Positions 1-5,827 of a DNA stretch of 6,615 bases are shown piece after piece. The position numbers were made by a program, and so were the translations under genes. The stretch's first letter is position 1, and each line of letters opens with the position of its first letter. Source of the DNA: Treponema sp. (lineage in GTDB: Bacteria; Spirochaetota; Spirochaetia; Treponematales; Treponemataceae). The notes beneath the pieces are model-generated. The model searched no databases. It was not told where the DNA came from and was given only the letters and a program-made list of their open reading frames with translations. Location: assembly GCA_017390125.1 (NCBI GenBank), contig JAFPCT010000169.1, positions 1-6,615 of the forward strand, given 5' to 3'.

Positions 1-16
1 AAATGTTCCAGTCTGA

Positions 17-1246
17 TTAAACTGTAACGCCTGCGTCCATCTGAAGGACACCAACATCATTCTTCAATGAATGGTGGATTCCGTATTCCGGTTTCCAGTT
101 GCGACGGAACAACGAAATGAATCCGCTTGAAATGAAGAGTGAAGAATAACATCCGCTTACAAGACCTACCATCAATGCAAGGGCAAAGTCCTTGATTGAG
201 CCAGTAGTGAAGACGAAAAGCGAAATTACTGCAAACAATGTTGTTACAGTTGTGATGATAGAACGTCCCAGCGTGTCAGAAAGAGAGCGGTCAAGAAGCT
301 GGTTGAAGTTGTCAACTTTCTTGATGCGCAGATTTGAACGAACGCGGTCAAGGATTACGACTGTATCGTTGATTGAGTAACCTACGATTGTAAGAACTGC
401 GGCAAGAACAGTTGTAGAGAATTCCATGCGAGACCAAACGATGAATGTAAACATGATCAAAGCGTCATGAACAAGGGCAATGATTGCACCAAGAGCGAAA
501 TCCCAGTGGAATCGGAATGCCGCATAAATCCAGATCAAAAGAACAGTTACAACAAGAAGGATGATTGACTTCTGAGCAAGAGTCTTAGAGAAGCTTGATC
601 CGATGAAATCAGTTTTGATGATTGCGATGTTTTCAGCACCGTAAACAGAAGCCAGTGTATCAAGCACAGAGTTCTGAAGGTTCTGGTTTGTCTCTTCTTC
701 TGTTGCAGGCATGCGGATCTGGAAACCACCGTCACCAAGAGCTTTTACAGCAATTCCTGACAAAGAAGAAAGTGTTTCGCGAACATTGTCAATGCTTACG
801 TCTTCATTTCCTGCATACAGGTACAACGGATTCTTTGAAAGAACTGTTGTTACAGCAGAGTTAAGGAAGATGTTTTCAGAAGGTTCGCTACCTTCATTTC
901 TCAATACAGCTTTAACACCGCTTACATTGATTGCATTAACCAAATCCTTAACTGTCGCATATTCAGCATAAGAATATGATTTTGTCTCGTTTTCTGCACC
1001 TGTACCGCTGATTACGAAGTCCAAACCGCCTTTGTATGAATCAACAGTTACTTTTGCAGTTCCGTTATATGTAAGTTCTGCCGCAGCAGGAGCAATACGA
1101 ATTTCTTCGATAAGACCAGGCTTGAAGTCAAGTCCGAAATTAATTCCGCGGGTAACCATTCCTACAATACCAAATGCGATGATTGCAAGGCTGACGATTC
1201 CGCACGGCAAAAATGCTTTACTGAACTGATGGAATTTCTTTTCCAT
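17..1246 (-). CDS. secF: Protein translocase subunit SecF
   Basis: This is the inner-membrane SecF subunit, which pairs with SecD to drive late steps of Sec export using the proton gradient. The 409-residue protein has a first membrane helix (about 12-32), then GLDFKPG (38-44) in place of the family's GxDFxGG motif. A large extracytoplasmic region (about 48-220) follows, then five membrane helices from about 226 to 380. Family motifs visible are ALVHDALI (257-264) and VGYSINDTVV (288-297), whose Asp294 sits where the proton-path acidic residue is expected, followed by LDRVRSN. At 409 residues it is clearly longer than E. coli SecF (323); the extra length lies mostly in the extracytoplasmic region at about 55-150. 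Its ATG overlaps the secD stop by one base and has a strong Shine-Dalgarno inside the end of secD, so translation is probably coupled. The gene is complete; its TAA lies 16 bases from the window edge. Confidence 0.97.
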   Translation of the reverse strand: MEKKFHQFSKAFLPCGIVSLAIIAFGIVGMVTRGINFGLDFKPGLIEEIRIAPAAAELTYNGTAKVTVDSYKGGLDFVISGTGAENETKSYSYAEYATVKDLVNAINVSGVKAVLRNEGSEPSENIFLNSAVTTVLSKNPLYLYAGNEDVSIDNVRETLSSLSGIAVKALGDGGFQIRMPATEEETNQNLQNSVLDTLASVYGAENIAIIKTDFIGSSFSKTLAQKSIILLVVTVLLIWIYAAFRFHWDFALGAIIALVHDALIMFTFIVWSRMEFSTTVLAAVLTIVGYSINDTVVILDRVRSNLRIKKVDNFNQLLDRSLSDTLGRSIITTVTTLFAVISLFVFTTGSIKDFALALMVGLVSGCYSSLFISSGFISLFRRNWKPEYGIHHSLKNDVGVLQMDAGVTV

Positions 1247-2988
1247 TATTTTACCCTCCAGCCAATGCTTACTTTTGATGCCTTGAGGACATCAGTGTCA
1301 AAGTCGAACATAAGGCGAGAAACAAAGAGTGCTGTAAATACAGATGAGATTACACCGATTGCAAGGCTCACTGCAAATCCCTGGATGGAACCTGTTCCAA
1401 GCTGAGAAAGGAAGATTGCCGCAATGAATGTAGTGATGTTCGAGTCCATGATTGCCCAGAACGCATTGTCGAAACCAGTTGCAATGGCAGCGGCCCTGCT
1501 CTTTCCAAGAACAACCTCTTCCTTGATTCGCTCAAAGATAACTACGTTCGCATCTACTGCCATACCGATTGTAAGAATCATACCGGCGATAGAAGGAAGT
1601 GAAAGAGTAAGATTGAAAGCAGAAAGAATACTGAACATGATGTAGAGGTTCAAAACCTGAGCTACAATTGCGTTGAACCCGGCACCCTTGTACCAGATGA
1701 GCATGAATATCATGATTGCAAGAAGACCAACGGCAACAGCTTTGATTCCCTGCTGGATAGCCTGCTCACCCAAAGAAGCACCGATTACCTGCTGGCTTTC
1801 TACAGAAAGAGGAACGTTGAGCCATGCAGTTTGAAGAACTTTCTGAAGGTTCTGGGCTTCTTCAAGACCAAAACCTGTAATGGCAACGCGTCCGCCTGTG
1901 ATAGCGTCGTTGATGCGTGCATAAGATTTAACTTTATTGTCGCTTACGATTGCAAGGAATTCACCTGTGTGAGCGCCTGTAAACTTGGCAAAAATTTCAG
2001 CTCCCTCAGGATCAAGGACAAAGTCTACCTCAGGTCTGTTAGTAAGGTTGTCTGCACCTACAGAAGCAGATTTGATGTGCTGACCGTCAAGGGCGATTTC
2101 TTTCTTTACTACGAGATAACCGATTCTTTCATCAAGACCGTAGTCATCTTTTGTATACTGACCCATAACCTCACAGTCTGCAGGAATAACAGAAGGATCG
2201 ATAAGCTCACCCTTTGCGTTGAAAATTTCAGCGGCATGCTGAGCATAGTATGCGGCAAACTTTTCTGTAGCATCGTTGTCTACGAGACGGAAGTTAAGGA
2301 TACCCTTACCCATGATGATTGTATTGATTGAATCTGCTTCTGCAGCACCCGGCATTTCAATGTAAATGCGGTCTTCACCCTGCTGGCGGATAACCGGTTC
2401 TGTAAGACCAAAGCGGTCAATGCGAGCAGAAAGGTTTTCAATGGCATTTGCCATGGCATCTTTCTTGAACTGGTCGATATCAGCAATTACACTTGATTCT
2501 GTCTGAGAAGCAGCGGCTGCGTCAAGGTCAGCCTTTACGATGATGTTCATACCGCCTGAAAGGTCAAGACCAAGCTTTACAGAATTCTGATAGCTCTTTT
2601 TTGCCTTAAGGATTTCATCGCGGTAAATTGCTGTGAAATCTTCAAGGATTTCTGCTTCATTTGAATATGCATTCAAGATTCCTGCAATTGTCATAGGAGA
2701 AGGAACTTTCTCGCCCATTTTCCTGTATTTTTTTGCAGCTTTCTTTTCAAGCCACTCATATTTTGCATCGATTTTTGCAGCTGCGTCAGCTTTAGCGCTT
2801 TCCTTTACAGCCTTTACATCTTCGCCGGCTCTTGCAGTTGCATAGTCTTTAATGTTTTCCAGTGAGCCTAATGCCAAAGCCTGAACTTCCTTAGGAGTTC
2901 TCCAGTACCATGTGATTGAAGGCCACAGGAAAGCAAAACACATTGCAAGAACAGCAAGAAGAATTACCAATCGTGTTGTTTTCTTCAT
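1246..2988 (-). CDS. secD: Protein translocase subunit SecD
   Basis: SecD is the larger partner of SecF in the SecDF-YajC complex, which binds preproteins on the outer face of the membrane and helps pull them through SecYEG. The 580-residue protein has a first membrane helix (about 7-27). An Ala/Lys/Glu-rich, probably helical stretch (about 35-135) leads to the hallmark LGLDLSGG (139-146). The P1 domain follows (to about 400), including the RIDRFGLTEPVIRQQG segment (189-204). Five membrane helices then lie at about 413-433, 438-458, 463-483, 508-528 and 535-557. GMAVDANV (475-482) carries Asp479, equivalent to the proton-path aspartate of the family, and IMDSNITTFI (513-522) matches another conserved block. 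The start is supported by GGGGA 8 nt upstream, and yajC ends 18 nt before it. Length is close to the usual 500-615 residues. Identification is firm. Confidence 0.98.
   Translation of the reverse strand: MKKTTRLVILLAVLAMCFAFLWPSITWYWRTPKEVQALALGSLENIKDYATARAGEDVKAVKESAKADAAAKIDAKYEWLEKKAAKKYRKMGEKVPSPMTIAGILNAYSNEAEILEDFTAIYRDEILKAKKSYQNSVKLGLDLSGGMNIIVKADLDAAAASQTESSVIADIDQFKKDAMANAIENLSARIDRFGLTEPVIRQQGEDRIYIEMPGAAEADSINTIIMGKGILNFRLVDNDATEKFAAYYAQHAAEIFNAKGELIDPSVIPADCEVMGQYTKDDYGLDERIGYLVVKKEIALDGQHIKSASVGADNLTNRPEVDFVLDPEGAEIFAKFTGAHTGEFLAIVSDNKVKSYARINDAITGGRVAITGFGLEEAQNLQKVLQTAWLNVPLSVESQQVIGASLGEQAIQQGIKAVAVGLLAIMIFMLIWYKGAGFNAIVAQVLNLYIMFSILSAFNLTLSLPSIAGMILTIGMAVDANVVIFERIKEEVVLGKSRAAAIATGFDNAFWAIMDSNITTFIAAIFLSQLGTGSIQGFAVSLAIGVISSVFTALFVSRLMFDFDTDVLKASKVSIGWRVK
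1254..1259 (-). promoter_or_regulatory. Shine-Dalgarno of secF inside secD
   Basis: GGAGGG lies 7 nt before the secF ATG and is part of the last codons of secD (Trp-Arg-Val). The secD stop and secF start share a base as TAATG. This arrangement normally gives translational coupling, which would keep SecD and SecF in equal amounts. Confidence 0.9.
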
Positions 2989-2995
2989 TTTTGTT

Positions 2996-3000
2996 TCCCC
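2996..3000 (-). promoter_or_regulatory. Shine-Dalgarno of secD
   Basis: GGGGA lies in the 18-nt gap after yajC, with 7 nt between it and the secD ATG. It is a moderate match to the anti-Shine-Dalgarno sequence but well spaced. Confidence 0.6.
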
Positions 3001-3006
3001 ATTATT

Positions 3007-3384
3007 TTATTTTGCTTCAGAAGAATTTGCTTCCTCTGATTTAGTTTCATCTTTTTTTGATTCAGGATTTTCTACGCCTGCAATAGCAGAACGGCTGAAT
3101 TCAATCTTGCAGTTGTCGTCAACTTTTACGATTACAGTTTTTTCCTTAGTAGAAGAAACAACTCCGTGAATGCCACCGATTGTGACAACCTTGTCGCCTT
3201 TTTTAAGGGCAGCGATCATTTTTTCAGTTTCCTTCTGCTTCTTGTTCTGCGGACGAATAAGAAAGAAATAGAAAATACCAATGATAAGTACGAAAGGAAC
3301 GATAGTGCTCACAAACTGTGTTGTAGAAGACGCACTCTGCGCAGCTCCAGCAACCGTTCCATCAAGAAAAGAAATAAAAGACAT
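3007..3384 (-). CDS. yajC: Sec translocase accessory subunit YajC
   Basis: YajC is a small single-span membrane protein that co-purifies with SecDF and SecYEG; it is accessory rather than catalytic. The 125-residue product has a polar N-terminal segment (1-25) and one membrane helix (about 26-43). The family signature RPQNKKQKE follows from residue 44, then the cytoplasmic SH3-like fold with GDKVVTIGGIHGVV (63-76). The last 20 residues are a charged Lys/Glu/Ser tail with no obvious fold. AAGGA lies about 9 nt before the ATG, which supports this start. It is the first gene of the yajC-secD-secF operon, the order seen in many bacteria. A promoter and a leader hairpin lie in the 84-bp gap between it and dus. 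Confidence 0.96.
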   Translation of the reverse strand: MSFISFLDGTVAGAAQSASSTTQFVSTIVPFVLIIGIFYFFLIRPQNKKQKETEKMIAALKKGDKVVTIGGIHGVVSSTKEKTVIVKVDDNCKIEFSRSAIAGVENPESKKDETKSEEANSSEAK

Positions 3385-3393
3385 GACGTTTTT

Positions 3394-3398
3394 TCCTT
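3394..3398 (-). promoter_or_regulatory. Shine-Dalgarno of yajC
   Basis: AAGGA lies 9 nt before the yajC ATG within an A-rich leader. It supports translation from the ATG at 3384. Confidence 0.65.
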
Positions 3399-3411
3399 TT
3401 TATTTTTAAAA

Positions 3412-3431
3412 TTACTGACAAAGTCAGTCAT
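3412..3431 (-). other. Hairpin (inverted repeat) in the yajC leader
   Basis: A perfect 6-bp inverted repeat, ACTGAC-TTT-GTCAGT, can be extended past one G-A mismatch by A/T pairs. It falls at or next to the transcript start predicted from the upstream -10 box, so the mRNA would begin with a stem-loop. Only four U follow it after two A, so it is a poor intrinsic terminator. A role as a 5' stabilising stem, or as a palindromic operator overlapping the promoter start, fits better. Function is inferred. Confidence 0.55.
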
Positions 3432-3434
3432 TAC

Positions 3435-3464
3435 AGAATAACACACCGCTTTATCAATGGTCAA
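3435..3464 (-). promoter_or_regulatory. Predicted promoter of the yajC-secD-secF operon
   Basis: Reading on the minus strand, TTGACC (3464-3459) is followed after 18 nt by TATTCT (3440-3435), which is preceded by TGT, making an extended -10. The predicted start is near 3428, giving a leader of about 44 nt with the Shine-Dalgarno near its end. It begins just 4 nt after the dus stop, so the operon can be expressed apart from dus. Confidence 0.6.
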
Positions 3465-3468
3465 GAAT

Positions 3469-4458
3469 TTAGTATAAAATCCTGAACCGGTCAGAGGGAA
3501 CCTTGTCAAAATATTCCCTCAGGCGGGTACGGCTGTCATCAATATCAGCAGCATTCAGCATCTGGGTTTTTCCGTAATGCGCGAATGAAAAATTATCACA
3601 GTAATATGCAAAGAAACGCTGCAGCCGCGTGCGGTAAAATTCCGGCGGCTGATACTGCTCCACATAGTCAATGAATTCAAGCCCGGTGGCAAGCAGGTCA
3701 ACCGGAGTTTTCTCTGCGTCAGGAGATTTTCTCAACTCTGCAAAAATCCACGGCTTCTGAACGGCCATTCTTCCTATCATAACGCCGTCACAGTGAGGAC
3801 AGACAGAGACAACGCTTCCGTAGGAAAGGCGGTCCTTTATGTCTCCGTTTACCACGACTGAAATATCCGGACACATAACGGCAAGTTTTTCTGCATAAGA
3901 CCAGCGGGGACGATCACGGTACTTTTCCTTTCTGGTCCGGGGATGAAGGGTTATGCGCTCCACCCCGTTTCTAACCAGCATCTCCGCAAAAGCAAAGAAA
4001 CTTTCGTCCGTAAAATTTTCATCTCCAAGGCGGCACTTAACGCTGAACCTCATATGCTTTCCGGACTGACGCTCAAATTCAGCAAGCACGTTCTTTACGC
4101 CGGAAACAAGCTCTTCCGTTTCTTCCGCAGGCTTCACCATCCATGCGCAGCCTGCCCCGCTGTTGAAAATTTCCGGCGCAGAGCAGCCCATGTTCAGGTC
4201 AACGCCTATTCCACCCAGAGAACAGAGCATCGAGGCAGCCTGTATCATCGGGGCGGCAGTTTTTCCTGTAAGCTGCCAGACAAGTTTTTCAGGTACAGGC
4301 GCAGGATCAATATAAAATTTTTCAAACTGGCCCCCGTGAATCAAAGCAGGAGCATTTATCATCTCGGTGTAATATTCGTCACAACCGCCGAATTTTTCCA
4401 TAAGGATTCTAAAAGCAGGATGGCTCAAAGTTGCCATCGGCGCGCAGATTAATTCCAT
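3469..4458 (-). CDS. dus: tRNA-dihydrouridine synthase (Dus family)
   Basis: Dus enzymes are FMN- and NADPH-dependent and reduce specific uridines in the tRNA D-loop to dihydrouridine. The 329-residue product opens with LICAPMATLSHPAFR (3-17), the usual start of the TIM barrel. It continues with YTEMI (30-34), LNMGC (88-92, catalytic Cys92), SVKCRLG (139-145) with the FMN-binding Lys141, LHPRTR (171-176), VNGDI (203-207) and GVMIGRMAVQKPWIF (225-239). A helical tRNA-binding domain completes it. The frame stays open upstream to an ATG at 4488, but those ten extra residues (MDLKKCYTVF) match nothing in the family, which starts just before the APM motif. That longer start would also lie upstream of the best -10 box, so 4458 is chosen. 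Oddities are Ser93 where the family has Pro (GCP), Pro in HPRTR where Gly or Ala is usual, and a CPHC motif (220-223). The DusA/B/C subclass cannot be set by eye. Confidence 0.93.
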   Translation of the reverse strand: MELICAPMATLSHPAFRILMEKFGGCDEYYTEMINAPALIHGGQFEKFYIDPAPVPEKLVWQLTGKTAAPMIQAASMLCSLGGIGVDLNMGCSAPEIFNSGAGCAWMVKPAEETEELVSGVKNVLAEFERQSGKHMRFSVKCRLGDENFTDESFFAFAEMLVRNGVERITLHPRTRKEKYRDRPRWSYAEKLAVMCPDISVVVNGDIKDRLSYGSVVSVCPHCDGVMIGRMAVQKPWIFAELRKSPDAEKTPVDLLATGLEFIDYVEQYQPPEFYRTRLQRFFAYYCDNFSFAHYGKTQMLNAADIDDSRTRLREYFDKVPSDRFRILY

Positions 4459-4464
4459 GAAAAC

Positions 4465-4493
4465 AGTATAACATTTTTTCAAATCCATGTATA
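4465..4493 (-). promoter_or_regulatory. Predicted promoter of dus (leaderless geometry)
   Basis: On the minus strand a TGT-TATACT extended -10 (hexamer 4470-4465) lies exactly 6 nt before the dus ATG, so transcription would start at or within a base of the A of ATG. The best -35 at 17 nt spacing is TATACA (4493-4488), a partial match; an extended -10 can work with a weak -35. No Shine-Dalgarno precedes the ATG. Confidence 0.6.
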
Positions 4494-4495
4494 AT
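4468..4495 (+). promoter_or_regulatory. Predicted promoter of the CYTH gene (leaderless geometry)
   Basis: A consensus TATAAT (4490-4495) lies exactly 6 nt before the ATG at 4502. A partial -35, ATAACA (4468-4473), sits at 16 nt spacing. The purines between the -10 and the ATG (AGAAGA) are too close to serve as a normal Shine-Dalgarno. The element overlaps the divergent dus promoter almost completely. Confidence 0.6.
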
Positions 4496-4501
4496 AGAAG
4501 A

Positions 4502-5086
4502 ATGATAGAAATAGAAATTAAAGCCCATGTTTACGACAAAGAGCAGCTCAGGCATACCTTATGCAGTTTTGCAGAATACGTTCAGACTGTGGACAGACAT
4601 GACCTTTACTACCATATTCCGGTAAAACAGGAACCCGGCAAAAAGCCTTACATAACAGCGAGAATCAGAAGGGAATTCATGCAGACTCCGGAAGGCGAAC
4701 GGAAAACCGTTTACGTCACATACAAGAAAAAAGAGCGTTCAGAAAACGCCGTCGAAGTGAACATTGAGAAGGAAACTGTAATTCAGGACGAATCTGTGCT
4801 GACAGCGCTTTTTACCGATGCCGGATTCGAACTTGCCCACAAGAAGGACAAGCACGTTGAAGACTATTCCGTTCAGACTGAATTCGGAAATGCAACTCTT
4901 GAGCTGTGTACCGTTGGACCACTTGGAGATTTTCTCGAAATAGAAATCCTTTCAGAAACGGACGAACCGGAACGCACTGAAAAAATCAGGCAGGAGCTTA
5001 AAAAACTGCTGGCAAAATGTGGAATTCCAGAAAGCTGCATAGAGCCAAAATACTACACCCAGATGCTTTCGGAGCTGAAGCAGTAA
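4502..5086 (+). CDS. CYTH-domain protein, CyaB-like (class IV adenylate cyclase or triphosphatase)
   Basis: The 194-residue protein is a single CYTH domain, an eight-strand tunnel fold that binds triphosphates with metal ions. Family members make cAMP (class IV cyclase) or hydrolyse thiamine triphosphate or inorganic triphosphate. Visible motifs are ExExK at residues 3-7, DLYY (34-37), the basic strand ARIRR (53-57), VTYKKK (72-77), EVNIEKE (85-91), LGDFLEIEI (141-149) and a C-terminal EPKYYTQML (181-189). This last resembles the Y-x-x-L/M ending of CyaB proteins. The K-x-R strand of class IV cyclases reads KKDKH here (114-118), and the Asp after it is replaced by Glu134, so activity is uncertain. 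An in-frame ATG at 4487 would add five residues (MYNRR), but it has no Shine-Dalgarno and precedes the TATAAT box. CyaB proteins usually begin with M-x-EIEIK, so 4502 is preferred. It diverges from dus. Confidence 0.85.
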   Translation: MIEIEIKAHVYDKEQLRHTLCSFAEYVQTVDRHDLYYHIPVKQEPGKKPYITARIRREFMQTPEGERKTVYVTYKKKERSENAVEVNIEKETVIQDESVLTALFTDAGFELAHKKDKHVEDYSVQTEFGNATLELCTVGPLGDFLEIEILSETDEPERTEKIRQELKKLLAKCGIPESCIEPKYYTQMLSELKQ

Positions 5087-5088
5087 AC

Positions 5089-5117
5089 TTGACAGCAGAA
5101 TCACAAGAGGTTAGATT
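5089..5117 (+). promoter_or_regulatory. Predicted promoter of the DUF975-sppA operon (leaderless geometry)
   Basis: A perfect TTGACA (5089-5094) begins 2 nt after the stop of the CYTH gene. At the optimal 17-nt spacing comes TAGATT (5112-5117), four of six matches to TATAAT. Six nt separate this from the ATG at 5124, so the transcript start would fall on the start codon. The AGAGG at 5106-5110 would then lie inside the promoter spacer and not in the mRNA. Confidence 0.6.
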
Positions 5118-5123
5118 TTAGAT

Positions 5124-5825
5124 ATGTTCGATAGAAAGAAATATAAAAAATATGCAAGAAGCATGTTAAAAAAGAGATGGACAATACCGGTAATCATGAG
5201 CATCATCTGTGCCTCAATAATCGGTTTACTTGAATTTCCAGATTTCAGGGACTTCTACACAGAATACATATCAATGATGCAGATGTCTCCTGGCGGACTG
5301 AATTCCGACGCATCGTTTTATTCTGAAATCCGTTCATTCCTGACCATTCTCATAGAGCTTGTGCTTGTATATGCCCAGGTTCACGTATACATAAAAATGT
5401 CGAAGAGTCCGGAGCCGGTTTACTTCAAGGACTTTATCGACGGATTTTCAATCTGGGCAAGAGGTATACTTGCAGGTCTCTGGGAAATGCTCTGGACATT
5501 TCTCTGGAGTCTTCTGCTCATAATTCCGGGAATCGTAAAACATTACGCTTATTCCCAGACAAAATATCTTGTAACAGAATTCGAAAACCTTTCCGTTACA
5601 AAAGCACTACGGGTAAGCATTGCGATAACCCTGGGACACAAGGCAGACCTGTTCATAATGGACCTGAGCTTTTTGGGCTGGATTATTCTTTCGGCCCTCA
5701 CCTGCGGAATTGGTCTTCTGTGGCTCATTCCTTACAGGGAAATGTCCATGATAAACGCATTCCACAGCCTGCTGAAAGAAGCCGTTACATCCGGATTGAT
5801 TACTAAAGAAGATTTGGAGGGATAA
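5124..5825 (+). CDS. DUF975 family integral membrane protein
   Basis: The 233-residue protein matches the DUF975 family, whose function is unknown. The basic start (RKKYKKYARSMLKKRW, 4-19) precedes a first membrane helix (about 20-36). An extracytoplasmic loop (about 38-68) and a second helix (about 69-90) follow, then a cytoplasmic segment including PVYFKDFIDGF. Further helices lie at about 113-135 and 180-203. The family signatures are LLIIPGIVKHYAYSQ (131-145) and GHKADLFIMDLSFLGW (171-186), followed by the glycine-rich helix and the WLIPY end (200-204). The only Shine-Dalgarno-like element (AGAGG, 5106-5110) is 13 nt from the ATG, which is long. A good promoter sits so close that the transcript may begin at the ATG. 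The sppA gene starts 2 nt after the stop and is surely cotranscribed. The family assignment comes from recalled motif patterns; a role in signal-peptide or lipid handling would be guesswork. Confidence 0.85.
   Translation: MFDRKKYKKYARSMLKKRWTIPVIMSIICASIIGLLEFPDFRDFYTEYISMMQMSPGGLNSDASFYSEIRSFLTILIELVLVYAQVHVYIKMSKSPEPVYFKDFIDGFSIWARGILAGLWEMLWTFLWSLLLIIPGIVKHYAYSQTKYLVTEFENLSVTKALRVSIAITLGHKADLFIMDLSFLGWIILSALTCGIGLLWLIPYREMSMINAFHSLLKEAVTSGLITKEDLEG
5816..5821 (+). promoter_or_regulatory. Shine-Dalgarno of sppA
   Basis: GGAGGG overlaps the last codons of the DUF975 gene and lies 6 nt before the sppA ATG, the ideal arrangement. With only 2 nt between the stop and the next start, translation of sppA is probably coupled to the gene before it. 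Confidence 0.9.
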
Positions 5826-5827
5826 TA

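Noticed and set aside
1831..2331. A 166-codon open frame on the plus strand, antisense to secD
   Set aside because: Its Cys- and Val-rich product looks like no protein, and it lies wholly within conserved secD coding sequence on the other strand.
2936..2988. A lipoprotein signal at the SecD N-terminus (LAMC, Cys17)
   Set aside because: Met at the -1 position does not fit a lipobox, and the segment is the normal first membrane helix of SecD.
2985..3002. A five-codon mini-ORF between yajC and secD ending in TGA over the secD ATG
   Set aside because: It has no Shine-Dalgarno of its own; its second codon is simply the GGGG of the secD site. It is most likely chance.
3412..3431. An intrinsic terminator for dus
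   Set aside because: The stem is short and AT-rich outside its core and is followed by only four U. It also lies downstream of the yajC promoter.
4459..4488. A longer dus start (ATG at 4488, ten extra residues)
   Set aside because: The extra residues match nothing in the Dus family, no Shine-Dalgarno precedes this ATG, and it lies upstream of the TATACT box that fits the start at 4458.
4487..4501. A longer start for the CYTH gene (ATG at 4487)
   Set aside because: It would overlap the TATAAT box, has no Shine-Dalgarno, and CyaB-like proteins start directly before the ExExK motif.
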